From contig JACKEV010000017.1 of the NCBI GenBank assembly GCA_020632795.1, positions 226,072 to 290,071 on the forward strand: 64,000 bases of DNA. Direction: 5' to 3'. This DNA is from Alphaproteobacteria bacterium. GTDB lineage: Bacteria > Myxococcota_A > UBA796 > CAJQPC01. The position numbers and the translations under genes are program-made. The notes under the pieces were generated by a model. The model had not been told where the DNA came from. It did no database searches and was given only the letters and a program-made list of their open reading frames with translations. Below, one piece after another: positions 14,091 to 24,500 of this stretch. Positions within the stretch are counted from its first letter, which is position 1. Each line of letters starts with the position of its first letter.

Positions 14091-16004
14091 CTACGGCGCG
14101 AACAGCGCCCGGATCACGTCGGTCTGGTCGGAGTCCGTGACACACCAGGCCGCGAGGTGCGCCAGCAGGTTGACCCGGACCGGATCCAGGTTGATGTGGA
14201 TCGTCGAGTAGCAGGGGAAGCCGTCGCAGGTCGTCAGATCGTCGAACGCCCCGTGGATGCGGCGCACCGAGGGGTGCAGCCGCTCGTACCACGCCTGGAC
14301 GCGCCCCAAGTAGCAGACCACCAGGGTCACCGGCTCGGGGTTCGCGTCGCCCTCCCCTCCCCTGCCCCGCACGCCGAGGCTCGGGTTGGCCAGGACGCGA
14401 AGCGCCAGGCGCGCGGTGGCCGGCTGGCTGAACGCGCCCTCGCCGCTGGACCGCCACAGCGCCTGGAGCAGGCTCACGAAGGCCGAGGATTCGAACACCT
14501 GATGGTGCCCGCGCTCGGGCTTGACGGGCTCGGGGTCGCCCGCGTAGAGGCGATAGCCGATGCCCTCGCGGTAGGGCTGATAGCCGAACAGCGGCGGGAG
14601 CTGCCCGGAGACGAAGATGCGACTGTGTGGGATCTCCGCGCCGTCCGCGTCCAGGACGCCAAGCGCCGCCTCGGCCAGGGGCTCGAACGTGTTCTGGAAC
14701 GCGACGATGTGGTCGATGTCCTCGAACACCAGCAGCGAGGTGACGCCCGTGTTGTCCAGGACGCCCCCGTCGGCGAAGTCGGTGCGGGCGGCGCCGCCGG
14801 GGGTGGTGTGCGGGCCGACGTAGTTGTAGGCCGCCACCAGGGCTTCGGACCCGGAGACGGTGGTGACCGCGCGGGTGTCGGCCGCCCCCTCCACCGCGTC
14901 CGCGGCCAGCTCCTCCCACTGCTGCTCCAGGTGCTGTCGAAGCTGGGGGGTGAACCAGGACGGCGCGTCCGGCACGCCACCCTGCACAGACTCCCGGATC
15001 TCGGGGTCCTCCAGCAGGCGCCCCCGCAGGTTGCGGATGGGCTCGGCCAGGAAGGCGCTGGACACGCCCATCATGTCGTAGAGGGTGAACGGCCGGGCCA
15101 CCTCGACCGTCAGGCCGGCCGCATCCCGCTCCTGGACGACCCCCGCGAAGCCGAAGGGCTGGACCGCGCCCCCGCCGGGGGCCTCGCCGTTGGCGTCGAC
15201 CCCCTCCGGCTGTCCCATGATCCCGCAGAAGAAGGGGGTCATCAGGACCTCGGCCAGGGCGCGCATCTCCTGCTCGGGGCGCTCCACCATCATCGCGCCC
15301 TGGCAGATGAGGAACGGGCGGCGGGCCCGGGTGGGGTCGCGCTGGTCGGCGTAGAGGTGGACCGGCAGGTCGGCCAGCGCGGGGTTGTCCGCGAGCACGT
15401 CGCGCTGGAGCTGGTTCATGCTGTGGGCGGCGAGGCTGGGGGGCTCTCCGGCGGCCTCCTGCCAGCCGTCATAGAGGCCGTAGGGGGTGAGGAGGTGGCT
15501 GGAGACCAGGGTCTGCCAGGCCATGCGGTCGGGCACGCCCAGGCGCTCGCCCTGATCGATGACCTGGAGGGTCCAGGGCGCCGGGTGGAAGCCCGGGCTG
15601 GCGGCGACCCGACCGATGTTGCCGTCCCGAAGCCAGGCCAGGCAGTGATCCCGTGGTATGCCGGGCGCCTTGACCGGGCGGAGCTGTTCGGGGGGGACGA
15701 GCGGCCCCAGGAAGTCCTCGTCCGAGGTGTCCCCGGAGAGGAAGGTGTAGGGCACCGCCAGCCAGGAGCCCCCGGAGACCGCGCAGATCGCCTTGACCTG
15801 GGAGAGCGCGCTGCGGCCGTTGACCTGGAGGGCGTCGAGGCCGCGGAGCTGCCCCATGCCGGCGCACATCGCCCGGGAGCCGCCGCCGCACAGCGCGACG
15901 CCGACGTTCCCGGGGGTGTCGGCGACGAGGAAGTCCTCGACGCGCAGCGGGAGGGTGAACGTGCGGGCGCGGATGGTCAGCGGGTCAGAGCGGTCGGACT
16001 TCAT
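14091..16004 (-). CDS. Patatin/cPLA2-superfamily predicted phospholipase
   Basis: 637 aa with no signal peptide. An N-terminal VGVALCGGGSRAM (oxyanion glycines around 40-42) is followed by the nucleophile elbow AVSGGSWLAV (Ser 77) and, far downstream (around 408), FADGGVLDNTGV carrying the catalytic Asp. The Ser-Asp dyad with SGGSW and DGG-x-x-DN resembles phospholipase B/cytosolic PLA2 more than short bacterial patatins. It is about twice the length of typical bacterial patatins. A second conserved-looking block, LLVFEDIDHIVAFQNTFEP, follows the Asp. Predicted intracellular lipid acyl hydrolase; the substrate is unknown. Confidence 0.8.
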   Translation of the reverse strand: MKSDRSDPLTIRARTFTLPLRVEDFLVADTPGNVGVALCGGGSRAMCAGMGQLRGLDALQVNGRSALSQVKAICAVSGGSWLAVPYTFLSGDTSDEDFLGPLVPPEQLRPVKAPGIPRDHCLAWLRDGNIGRVAASPGFHPAPWTLQVIDQGERLGVPDRMAWQTLVSSHLLTPYGLYDGWQEAAGEPPSLAAHSMNQLQRDVLADNPALADLPVHLYADQRDPTRARRPFLICQGAMMVERPEQEMRALAEVLMTPFFCGIMGQPEGVDANGEAPGGGAVQPFGFAGVVQERDAAGLTVEVARPFTLYDMMGVSSAFLAEPIRNLRGRLLEDPEIRESVQGGVPDAPSWFTPQLRQHLEQQWEELAADAVEGAADTRAVTTVSGSEALVAAYNYVGPHTTPGGAARTDFADGGVLDNTGVTSLLVFEDIDHIVAFQNTFEPLAEAALGVLDADGAEIPHSRIFVSGQLPPLFGYQPYREGIGYRLYAGDPEPVKPERGHHQVFESSAFVSLLQALWRSSGEGAFSQPATARLALRVLANPSLGVRGRGGEGDANPEPVTLVVCYLGRVQAWYERLHPSVRRIHGAFDDLTTCDGFPCYSTIHINLDPVRVNLLAHLAAWCVTDSDQTDVIRALFAP

Positions 16005-16028
16005 GCCGCGATGATAGCGCAGCGGGCC

Positions 16029-16862
16029 TCAGGGGCAGTCGTAGGCCCAGGTCGTCTCCCAGGTGGAGCGGATCTGGCCGCGGTTGAAGTCCGTGGTGTG
16101 CTCGGCGACGCGGTACCCCTCGTCGTCGTAGTCCGTCCTGCGCTCCTGCCGGTCCCGCTCGCTGCCCTCGACGCTGAAGGCCGCGGTGAAGACCACCTCC
16201 AGGCCGTCCTCCCGGTAGGTCCACTGTGTGTCTTCGACCAGGTCGTCCGGCTGCATCTCGCTGTGGTAGGAGATCGGGCGGTCCAGATCGTCGATGACGG
16301 AGCGGACGGCGAAGCTGGCCCCCGCCGGTTCGACGAAGGTGCAGGCCAGGGTGGTCTGCTGGCCCTCCTCGACCGGGGTGACAGCCCCAGCGCACTCCAG
16401 GTCCACCACGCCGTCGCCGTCCTGATCCTGGGTCATCGCGATGAGCGCGCCGCGGTCGTAGGTGCGCTCCTCGATGAAGAAGGCGGTGCCCTCGCCGTCG
16501 GTGATCTCGTGACGCAGCAGCAGATCGCCGTCCCAGGTCCACAGCTCCTCCTGCAGGAGCTCGCCGGTGGCCGGCAGGATCTGGCGCCGGGTGACCGCGT
16601 GGTGGTCGTCGTCGTAGGCCCACTGCTCCTCGGTCTCCCAGGCGTCGTCGTCGGGGGTGGTGTCGGTGAGGCGCTCGGCCACGCGGCCGGCGTCGGTGAA
16701 CGTCAGCCGGACGTCCAGCGCGTAGTCGGCCGAGGACTCCTCGATGACGGTCTGGCCCTCGGCGACGCAGTCTGCGTAGAGGCCGTAGGCGAGCTTCTCG
16801 TACCGGCGCGCGTCGCAGGCGCCCAGCAGGAGCACGAACAGGATGGGGGTCGGTGTGCGCAT
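16029..16862 (-). CDS. Hypothetical lipoprotein with YD/RHS-like strand repeats
   Basis: 277 aa, signal MRTPTPILFVLLLGAC (lipid Cys 16). The mature part is rich in Asp, Glu, Trp and Tyr and shows repeated strand units such as WAYDDDHHAVTRR, YDRGALIAMTQDQDGDGVVD and RTDYDDEGYRVAEH, reminiscent of YD-repeat beta proteins, plus a Ca-site-like DQDGDGVVD. No enzyme motif is seen. It is transcribed divergently from the cyclase, and 24 nt separate its stop from the phospholipase-like start downstream. Confidence 0.8.
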   Translation of the reverse strand: MRTPTPILFVLLLGACDARRYEKLAYGLYADCVAEGQTVIEESSADYALDVRLTFTDAGRVAERLTDTTPDDDAWETEEQWAYDDDHHAVTRRQILPATGELLQEELWTWDGDLLLRHEITDGEGTAFFIEERTYDRGALIAMTQDQDGDGVVDLECAGAVTPVEEGQQTTLACTFVEPAGASFAVRSVIDDLDRPISYHSEMQPDDLVEDTQWTYREDGLEVVFTAAFSVEGSERDRQERRTDYDDEGYRVAEHTTDFNRGQIRSTWETTWAYDCP

Positions 16863-16967
16863 CTGGCGCTCCTATCTCAGGGATGCCCTGGCGTCACGGC
16901 GACGCCCCGGCGGGGTGTCCGGCCCCCAGCCGGTCGCTGCGGTAGACTTCGGCCCTGAGGCGCTTTC

Positions 16968-18560
16968 TTGATCACCCGACCCCCCAGCACGACCCTCCCC
17001 ACGCGGACGCCCATCGTGGCGATCTGCCTCGCCGTGCACGCGGTGGGGTTGCTGGCGGGGCTGGGCTACGAGCTGCTGATCGTGGACGGCAACGGCGTGG
17101 AGATGGGGCACTACCCCGGCTATGCCCTGGCCGCCGTGCACGTCTTCGGGGTGGCCATGGTGCTGGTGTGGTCCTCGGTGATGTCCATGCCCCTGGAGCG
17201 GCTGCGCTACGCCCTGGCCCAGGGCACGCCCATCCCCGAGCTGCCGCTGGCCGACCTGCGCGCCACCGTCTACATGCACGAGCGCGCCTGGCGCAACCTG
17301 ACGTTGACGTGGGGCATCGGCGCGCCGTTGTGCTTCGCGGCGGCCTGGGCCTTCGGCTGGCGCGAGGAGCCGGTGGCCACCCACATGATGCTGATGAGCG
17401 TGCTGGAGGGCATGATCGTCGGCCTCATCCTGCGCTACGTGATGCGGTGGTACGAGGCCCGCCGGCTGTCGCCGCTGCTCCTGGCCGGGGGCAACCTGGA
17501 GCGCATGACGCCCATGTCGCTGCGGCCGACGTGGCACCACCTGGCGATGCTGTTGTTCCTGGTGGTGGGGGTGCTGCCGCTGTCGCTGTTCCTGCTCCTC
17601 ATGTCCGGGCTGGCCACCCAGCCTCTGTACATCTACCTCTACGCCCACTTCGTGTGGGTCACCGGGCTGGTGGGGGGGATGATCGTGCTGGGTATCTCGG
17701 AGCCCCTGGGCAACCTGGAGCGCCGCATGCTCAAGGTGCGGAGCGGGGATCTCAACGTGATCGCGCGCATCTACGCCGCGGACACCCTGGGCGCGATGGC
17801 CGCCCACTTCAACGAGATGGTGGTCAACCTGCGGCAGCAGGCCCACCTCCGCGAACTGTTCGGCCGCTACGTCACCAAGGAGGTCGCCGACGAGATCCTC
17901 TCCGGACGGGTTGAGCTGGGGGGCGAGCGGCGGATAGCGACTGTGTTGTTTGCGGACATCCAGGGGTTCACCGCCATCGCCGAGCAGATGGAGCCCGAGG
18001 AGGCCCTGGCCCTGCTCAACCGCTACCTCGGGGCGATGGCGGACTGCGTCATCGCGCACGGTGGGACCCTGGACAAGTTCCTGGGGGACGCGGTGATGGC
18101 CCTGTTCGGGGCGCCCTTGTCCCAGGGCAGCGACGCCATCGACGCCCAGGCGGCCGTGGACTGCGCTCTGGCGATGAGCCGGGAGGTCGACCGCCTCAAC
18201 AGCGAGCGCACCGCGGAGGGGGAGCTGCCCGTGGAGCTGGGCATCGGGGTGCACACCGGCGAGCTGGTCGCGGGCAACGTGGGCACCGACAAGCGCGCGG
18301 AGTACACCGCCATCGGCGACGCGGTGAACCTCGCCTCCCGGCTGCAGGGGCTCACCCGCCGCCTGGGCCGCCGCGTCGTGATCAGCGCCGAGACCCGGGA
18401 GCGCCTGGACCTCGACCTGGACCGGGACGACGCCTTCACCGTGCGGGTGCGCGGGCGCAAGCGCACGGTGGAGGTCTATGTGCTCGGCCCGGTGTGGGCG
18501 GCCAGCCGCCACTTCAAGCCCAGCGACGAGCACACGCTGACGTTCATCACGGAGCCTTGA
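16968..18560 (+). CDS. Membrane-bound class III adenylate cyclase with HAMP-like linker
   Basis: 530 aa with a TTG start; GAGG 7 nt upstream supports it, and no better start precedes the first membrane helix. Six predicted membrane helices lie between about residues 15 and 245, followed by a HAMP-like segment (PLGNLERRMLKVRSGDLNV). The cyclase domain (about 310-510) has VLFADIQGFT with the metal Asp, TLDKFLGDAVMALFG with the adenine-specifying Lys and second metal Asp, and YTAIGDAVNLASRL with the base-contacting Asp plus transition-state Asn/Arg. All catalytic residues are present, so it should convert ATP to cAMP as a homodimer under control of the membrane domain; the signal is unknown. Confidence 0.92.
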   Translation: MITRPPSTTLPTRTPIVAICLAVHAVGLLAGLGYELLIVDGNGVEMGHYPGYALAAVHVFGVAMVLVWSSVMSMPLERLRYALAQGTPIPELPLADLRATVYMHERAWRNLTLTWGIGAPLCFAAAWAFGWREEPVATHMMLMSVLEGMIVGLILRYVMRWYEARRLSPLLLAGGNLERMTPMSLRPTWHHLAMLLFLVVGVLPLSLFLLLMSGLATQPLYIYLYAHFVWVTGLVGGMIVLGISEPLGNLERRMLKVRSGDLNVIARIYAADTLGAMAAHFNEMVVNLRQQAHLRELFGRYVTKEVADEILSGRVELGGERRIATVLFADIQGFTAIAEQMEPEEALALLNRYLGAMADCVIAHGGTLDKFLGDAVMALFGAPLSQGSDAIDAQAAVDCALAMSREVDRLNSERTAEGELPVELGIGVHTGELVAGNVGTDKRAEYTAIGDAVNLASRLQGLTRRLGRRVVISAETRERLDLDLDRDDAFTVRVRGRKRTVEVYVLGPVWAASRHFKPSDEHTLTFITEP

Positions 18561-18572
18561 GGCGACGGCCGG

Positions 18573-21500
18573 CTACTCGTCGGGGCGACGGAGGAAGATC
18601 CGGCGGTAGGGGGCCTCCCAGGTGTCGGAAGTGTCGGGGCGTTTGACGCGGATCTCGGCGTACTCGGTGGCGACGGGCCAGTCGAGGGTAATCTCGCCTC
18701 GGAAGGAGATGGTGTCGTTGTAGAGGTCCGCACCCTCGGCGAAGCGCTGGACGGTGACGCTCTCGCCCTCGACGTCGTGGCTGTCGGCCGTCAGCCCGAT
18801 GACGCGGAGATCCAGCTCGCCGAGGGACAGGGGCAGGGCATGATAGAGGATGACCTGGCCTGCCTGGGTGCCGACCAAGCTGGAGTTCAGCCGATAGGCT
18901 TCGACATGTAGAGGCCGAAAAACCTCGTCAAGCGTCAAGTTCATCAAATGCAGATCCGGCCGGAGGCGACCTTCCGCGAGCTCAGATCCGATGAAGTGGT
19001 AGGGCTCGATGAGGACCGAGCGCGAATTTCGATGCAGCTTCTCCGTATCCAGGGTCTCCCCAAGGGCTTCACCGAGCACGGCGACATACCGGCCGTCACT
19101 CTCAAGCCGAGAGGCGCGGTGCAAGGTCCGATGGATTGTATCATATTCCGCTGGCGCATGTGATGGGCCCAACCCAGGACCTCCAGTGGATACCCAAGGA
19201 GAGTACCTGATACTCCTCGCTGGAGCCACCACGTATCTGGCGGTCGCGATCCACGACCGCTCTCTGAAGTATCCGCTGTCCAACCCCCAGCCCTTGCCGA
19301 ACCAGGATGCCCTGACCCAGCTTGCGGTCAACGACCGGTCTTCGTCTGTTCGAGTGAGCAGATCGAGCATCCTGTCGATCAGCAGGTTGATCGCCAAGGT
19401 CGCCAGGAGGCCGAGGCCGCCCGCCAAGGGGCCGGCAAAGGCGAACACGAAGGCGAGCCTTCGAAAGTGCATGACACCCCGCCCGAGGGCAGCGGCCATC
19501 CTGGGTCCGAAGATCAGGAAGAACATGGACTGTGCCGTTTTCGTTCCCTCCCTCCACATCTTCCCCCGGCGTCCCTCCATGAAGGCGTCCCAGGCCTTGA
19601 CCGTGTGATTGATCACCGTCGCAGCGACGACAATTCGGGTGAACCACGCGTCCATCTGCGCCGCCAACGTCAGCGTGCCCCTCGTCATCCGGTATGCTGC
19701 GCGATTGGCCGCGCGAGCGAAGTTGGTCTGGAGGATGAAGGACTGGAGGGCCTGGCCCATGTTACCGAGGAGGCCTTCCAACCACCCCCCGTTGGCGACC
19801 ACCGGCTTCCTGGAGCCAGCGGGGAGACCCACGGTCCCACGGAGTGCGACGGAGTCCTGCTCTGAGGTCCAGCCCTCCACCGCCGCCGCCAGCGTGCTCA
19901 GAATTCCGTACTGGCGGGCGTCGTAGAGCGCCGCAGCGAAGCCGCTCTGGCTCACCACCGGGTCCTGGAACCGCGCCTGATACATACGCTGGAGCAACGG
20001 CGCCAAGGCCTCCTCCAGGGACAGAGAGACCAGGACGTCGCCGTAGAGGAGGTGGTGGGATGCCAGCTCTATCAACGAGAGTCGTTGGTCATCCTCCAGG
20101 AGATGGGATGCCGTACGATCGGCGATCTCCGCGATGAGCGCCGCCGTCGTCTCGCTGATGAGGGAATCCAGTCGGTCACCGCCGGCCCCCCACGACTCAA
20201 GCTCAGCCTTGAGCGCATCGAAGTGCTCGGCGACGGCGGCCTGCCGCTCGTTCGCGTCGCTCGCGGCGACCACCAGGTCGAACAAGGTGCTCGCCTCCCC
20301 CGGATCCTCGGCGAGCACCGCCGACCTCGTCATCGCGTAAGCGACTGCCCGGCGGCGTGACCAGATCGCATCCGTCAGGCGCTCCCTCTCCATGTGGCGT
20401 GCCGCGACACGCTGCCAGGTCTCTTCGAACAGCTCCGCGAGCGCGTCCTGCTGCTCATCGGAGATCAGCGCGTACCCCAGCAGATCGGTCAGGCGGTCAA
20501 CGTCGTGCCGACGGCGTCGCCCCTCAGCCGCCCAGCGACACACCCGACCAGCCAGCAGGGCCGTGAGCTTCTGCGCAACGCCGCTTGTCGACAGCTTCAT
20601 CCGGGTCGTTGTCTGAGCAGTACGGTACGTCTCGAAGCTCTGACCGAGCTGCCACTCGGTCGAGCTGAGTTGCTGAATCAAGGCATCGGGGGTCGGCAGC
20701 CCCGAGAAGGCCGGCGCCAGGCGTACCGGGTGCCCCAGCGGCAGCTCCGCCGCGATGACCCAGGGTACGGCCACGGTGAGCATCGGGTCCGGCTGGGGCT
20801 GGCCCTCGGAGACCAGGATGATGGTATCCCCACGACGCACCTCCAGGATGGACGCGCCGTCCGGGAGGACTGGCGAACGGTCTGCTTGGATTCGTACGAA
20901 GTGGTTCTGTGCGGGTTCCTGGTCGTCGCTGGGGAGCACATGGATCAGGAAGAGCCGACTGGCGTACAGAGTCCCTGGCTGTTCGAAGTCCCCGTCCACG
21001 AAGAGCGGCTGGGTGATCGATGGGACGTGACTCGGCACAGGCACAGCCATGCCCATCGGGTAGTTGAACCCATCGGCGCCACCTTGGAATTCCGCCGCGA
21101 CGGCGACATCGACGAGCGTGGCCAGCTCCACCCAGCTGGAGTGGGTGGAGGAGCGCGCCACCAGGAACACCTCTGTGTCACCCACCAGCCGCTCCAAACG
21201 GATGCTCCCACCGGCGGCGATGTCGAGGATATCCTCGGCGATGGCCTGGGGTGCGCCGTCCTCGGGTGGGCTGTGGAAGCCATCCGGCCAGAGTTGAACG
21301 ACGCGGCTGGCAGACCGTCCGGCCTCATGCATCCTGATGGACAGCCAGGAGACCTGAAGCTCCGGGTCACTCCTGGTGGGGGCGGCCACCAGGAGCGGAG
21401 CGAGTTCCGCCGTCGCAGACTCGCGATCGGTCGCATGATACCTGTCCCGAGCGAACGTCGGGTTGTTGGGGAGGCCGACCACCAGGGGCGCATCGTGCAC

Positions 21501-24500
21501 CCACGACGCCAGGATCCGGGGGAGGCCGTTCATGGGGAAGTGCTCGATGTTGAATACAAAGGCCAGCCAGTCTCCTCGCTTGACCTCCGTCACGTCGGCC
21601 TCCAGCGGAGGGGTGACCGCGCCGAGATCAGGGGACACATTGGCGACATGCACGAGGCCGCCCCACAGCCGATCTGCCTCACTCACGGAGATGGTGACCG
21701 TACGCTGGCTGGTCAGGTTCGCGGGCCCCAGGAGTGGATCGATGACGAACAGGTGATGTGTGCCCGCCCGAAGCGTATCCGGGACCTGCAGCATGACCGC
21801 GAAGGCCTCCGGCGTCTCACTCTCCTGCACCCCGTTGAGGATGTCCCACCGCACCAGGTTCAGGATCTCCTGCGGCTGGGGCCAGTACGCCCGCGCCACC
21901 TGGGTCAGGGGATGCTGCACGTCATGAAGAGCCCGGAGGGAGGTTAGACGGACCGAAGGTGTGACGTCCGCCTGCGACACCGTCACTGTGGAGCCTCGGG
22001 CGAGGACCAGCTCCTGCACCTCGTTGGCCGTCCCTTCCTCCAGGAAGCCGGCCAACCCCAGCGCCAGGGCGCGGGTATCTTCGACCAGCGGTGTCGCAGG
22101 ATCGCCGCCGGCCCGGACGAACCGAGCGGCTCGGTCCTCCACCGTGATCAGGACGGCCGGGATCGAGCCCACCCCGAACGCCGACAGGTCCGCCGGAAGG
22201 AGCACGAACTGCCCGACCTCATCCAGCTCCAGCTCCACCGCCTGGCCGCCCGTCGAGATATATTCACGCACAGTCGATCGGATTGGAAGGTGGCGCACCG
22301 AAGGCCACACGGTCGTATCCAGGTAGCCCTCCCCCTCTGAGACGCCGTCCAGGCCCACGAGGAGCTGCGCGACCAGGAATGCGTGCTCCGCGCTGTCCCG
22401 CCCTCTCAGCAGGGCTCGATGCCTGTGAATCGCCTTGACGAGCGATCGGCCCCCGCTCGCGATGCCCACCTGCATGCCCTCGGCCGTCCTCACGAACTGG
22501 TTGTAGTAGGGCCCCCCGACCTGCTCCTGTGTGTCCTTGCCGACCATATTGCTGTAGCTCTCGTCCTTCGACAGGTCGAGCAGCTTCTGTACGCGGTCGA
22601 ACAGCGGCATCATCTCGGCGACCGTCGGCATCTGGTCCTGACCGATCACATCCTTGAAGAGAGATGAGGTCTCCACAAGTCGACCCACCATGTCCTGGAC
22701 CGCGCGCGCGGCGTTCTGATCGAAGTCCGGTTCCCGCAGGGTGGCCCGATCGGCGGGCAGTCCAAGCCACGACACCCACGATCTGGCTACCGCGACCAGC
22801 GACACATGACGGGCGACCAGCTCACCCATAGGCCACCGCGCCGAGTCCGGGGCATACCCCGCGCCGTCCTCGCTGGAGGCGTTCTTGGGGAGGAACACCG
22901 GGCCGGTGCCATTGTGCCACGCCGGGTAGTCCAGGCCCATCGGCGGCTCAGCGTCCGACGGGCAGAACACCGGGCGCATGTGATAGATCCCCTCTCCGTC
23001 GACGGTCTCGTTGGCCTGAAGCCACCAGGTCCCCGATTCGATGTCGTCGCTGGTCGGCTGCGGCCAGGCTCGGCGGACGTAGAAGCCGCTCGCGCCGTCG
23101 CAGACCTCCACCTCCAACCGCTCAAGAAGCTGCGCTCTGCGGAGGTGCTCCGGGAGCTGGGACCACACGAGGTCTTCATGGTCCGGGTCATCGGTGGCCC
23201 GGAGTCTGACCTTCGCGGTGAGCGCGAGCCTGCGCCCTGCGATCAACCCCAGGCGCTTTGAGGACGCCGCTCTGTTGGGATCCATGGAGTCAGGGTCCGG
23301 CACCGTCGTCCAGGTGCTGCACCATTGATGTCGGGCCAGATAGACCGCGTTGAGGTCCCACTCCTCCACGCGCGTGGTCGTGCCATCCTGCGCAAGGTAG
23401 GCTCGTCGAATCTGCGGGACAGTGATGATGTTCCCGCCGGAGAACTGCACCCTCATCCAGCGTCCCTTGTGCGCGCCGATCTGCGTGATGGCGGCGTCGG
23501 CATCAAAGACCAGCCTTATCTGTCCGGTCTGCTGCAGCGGGTCACCGTCAGGGTGGTGCCTCTGCTGGACCGGCGACCAGTTGCCTGTCGCATCAAAATA
23601 CTCCCACACCAGACTCGCGTCTGGCCCCAGGTCGATCGCCGTGATGACCTCCAGGAGCAGGGTGTTGTGGGTCCCGACCTGGAAGTCGAGCCCAAAGCAG
23701 CACTCACCGCCCCCCTGGGTGCTCGGGAACACATCGGTGATGACAAGAACCTCCCCTTCATCTGCGTTCACGCTGGTGGAGGGTGGCGCGAGCACCGCAG
23801 TCCGGTTCACCAGCGAGCCACCGTCACCGTTGAGCACGCGCACGCACTGATCCCCCGCCCGCTTGAACGCCGCCAAGCTGGAGTCCTCGGCAGAGAACGT
23901 GACGTCACCCTGGATGCACGGCGCGACAACGCTCACCCCCGCAAACGGTACGGGCGTGATCGAATGCCTCATCGGAGGGGGGACGACCTCATCCTCCATC
24001 CCGAAGGCGCCGATCGCGAGCAGGGGGTGGCTTCGTCCGGTGCGCAGCCCGCGGACAGTCGCCCGCCCCCCCAAGCGGTGAGCTGCACCGCCCAGCAGGC
24101 GTGCCATCGGTGCGCTGAAGAGTACCCAGGCATCCGAACGGACCTCGGCCCGGGTCGACGGGATGTGGAGGTTCACGGCGAGGTCGTTGGCGAGGCCCAG
24201 GATGCGCACCGCCTCGATGCGGGTCCACCCCTCCAGCGAGATGAGCTGATCGGTGCTCAGGATCGTGTGGGGTTCCGCGACGAGATCGTCGGCGCCGGCC
24301 CGCCGTCCCAGGATCATCAACTGCGCGTTGATGGCAGCCTCGGGGGCCTCAACACGGAGACTGCTGCCCGGCGGCGGCGTGCATGCGTGCAGGTAGGCGA
24401 AGCCCGCGGTCGCCGGGCCGGTGAAGGTGTGAAGCGCCTCCGCAGGCGGCCCCAGGCGCCAGGTGAAGGTCCCGGAGCCCGCTCCCCTCTCCCGGGTGTT

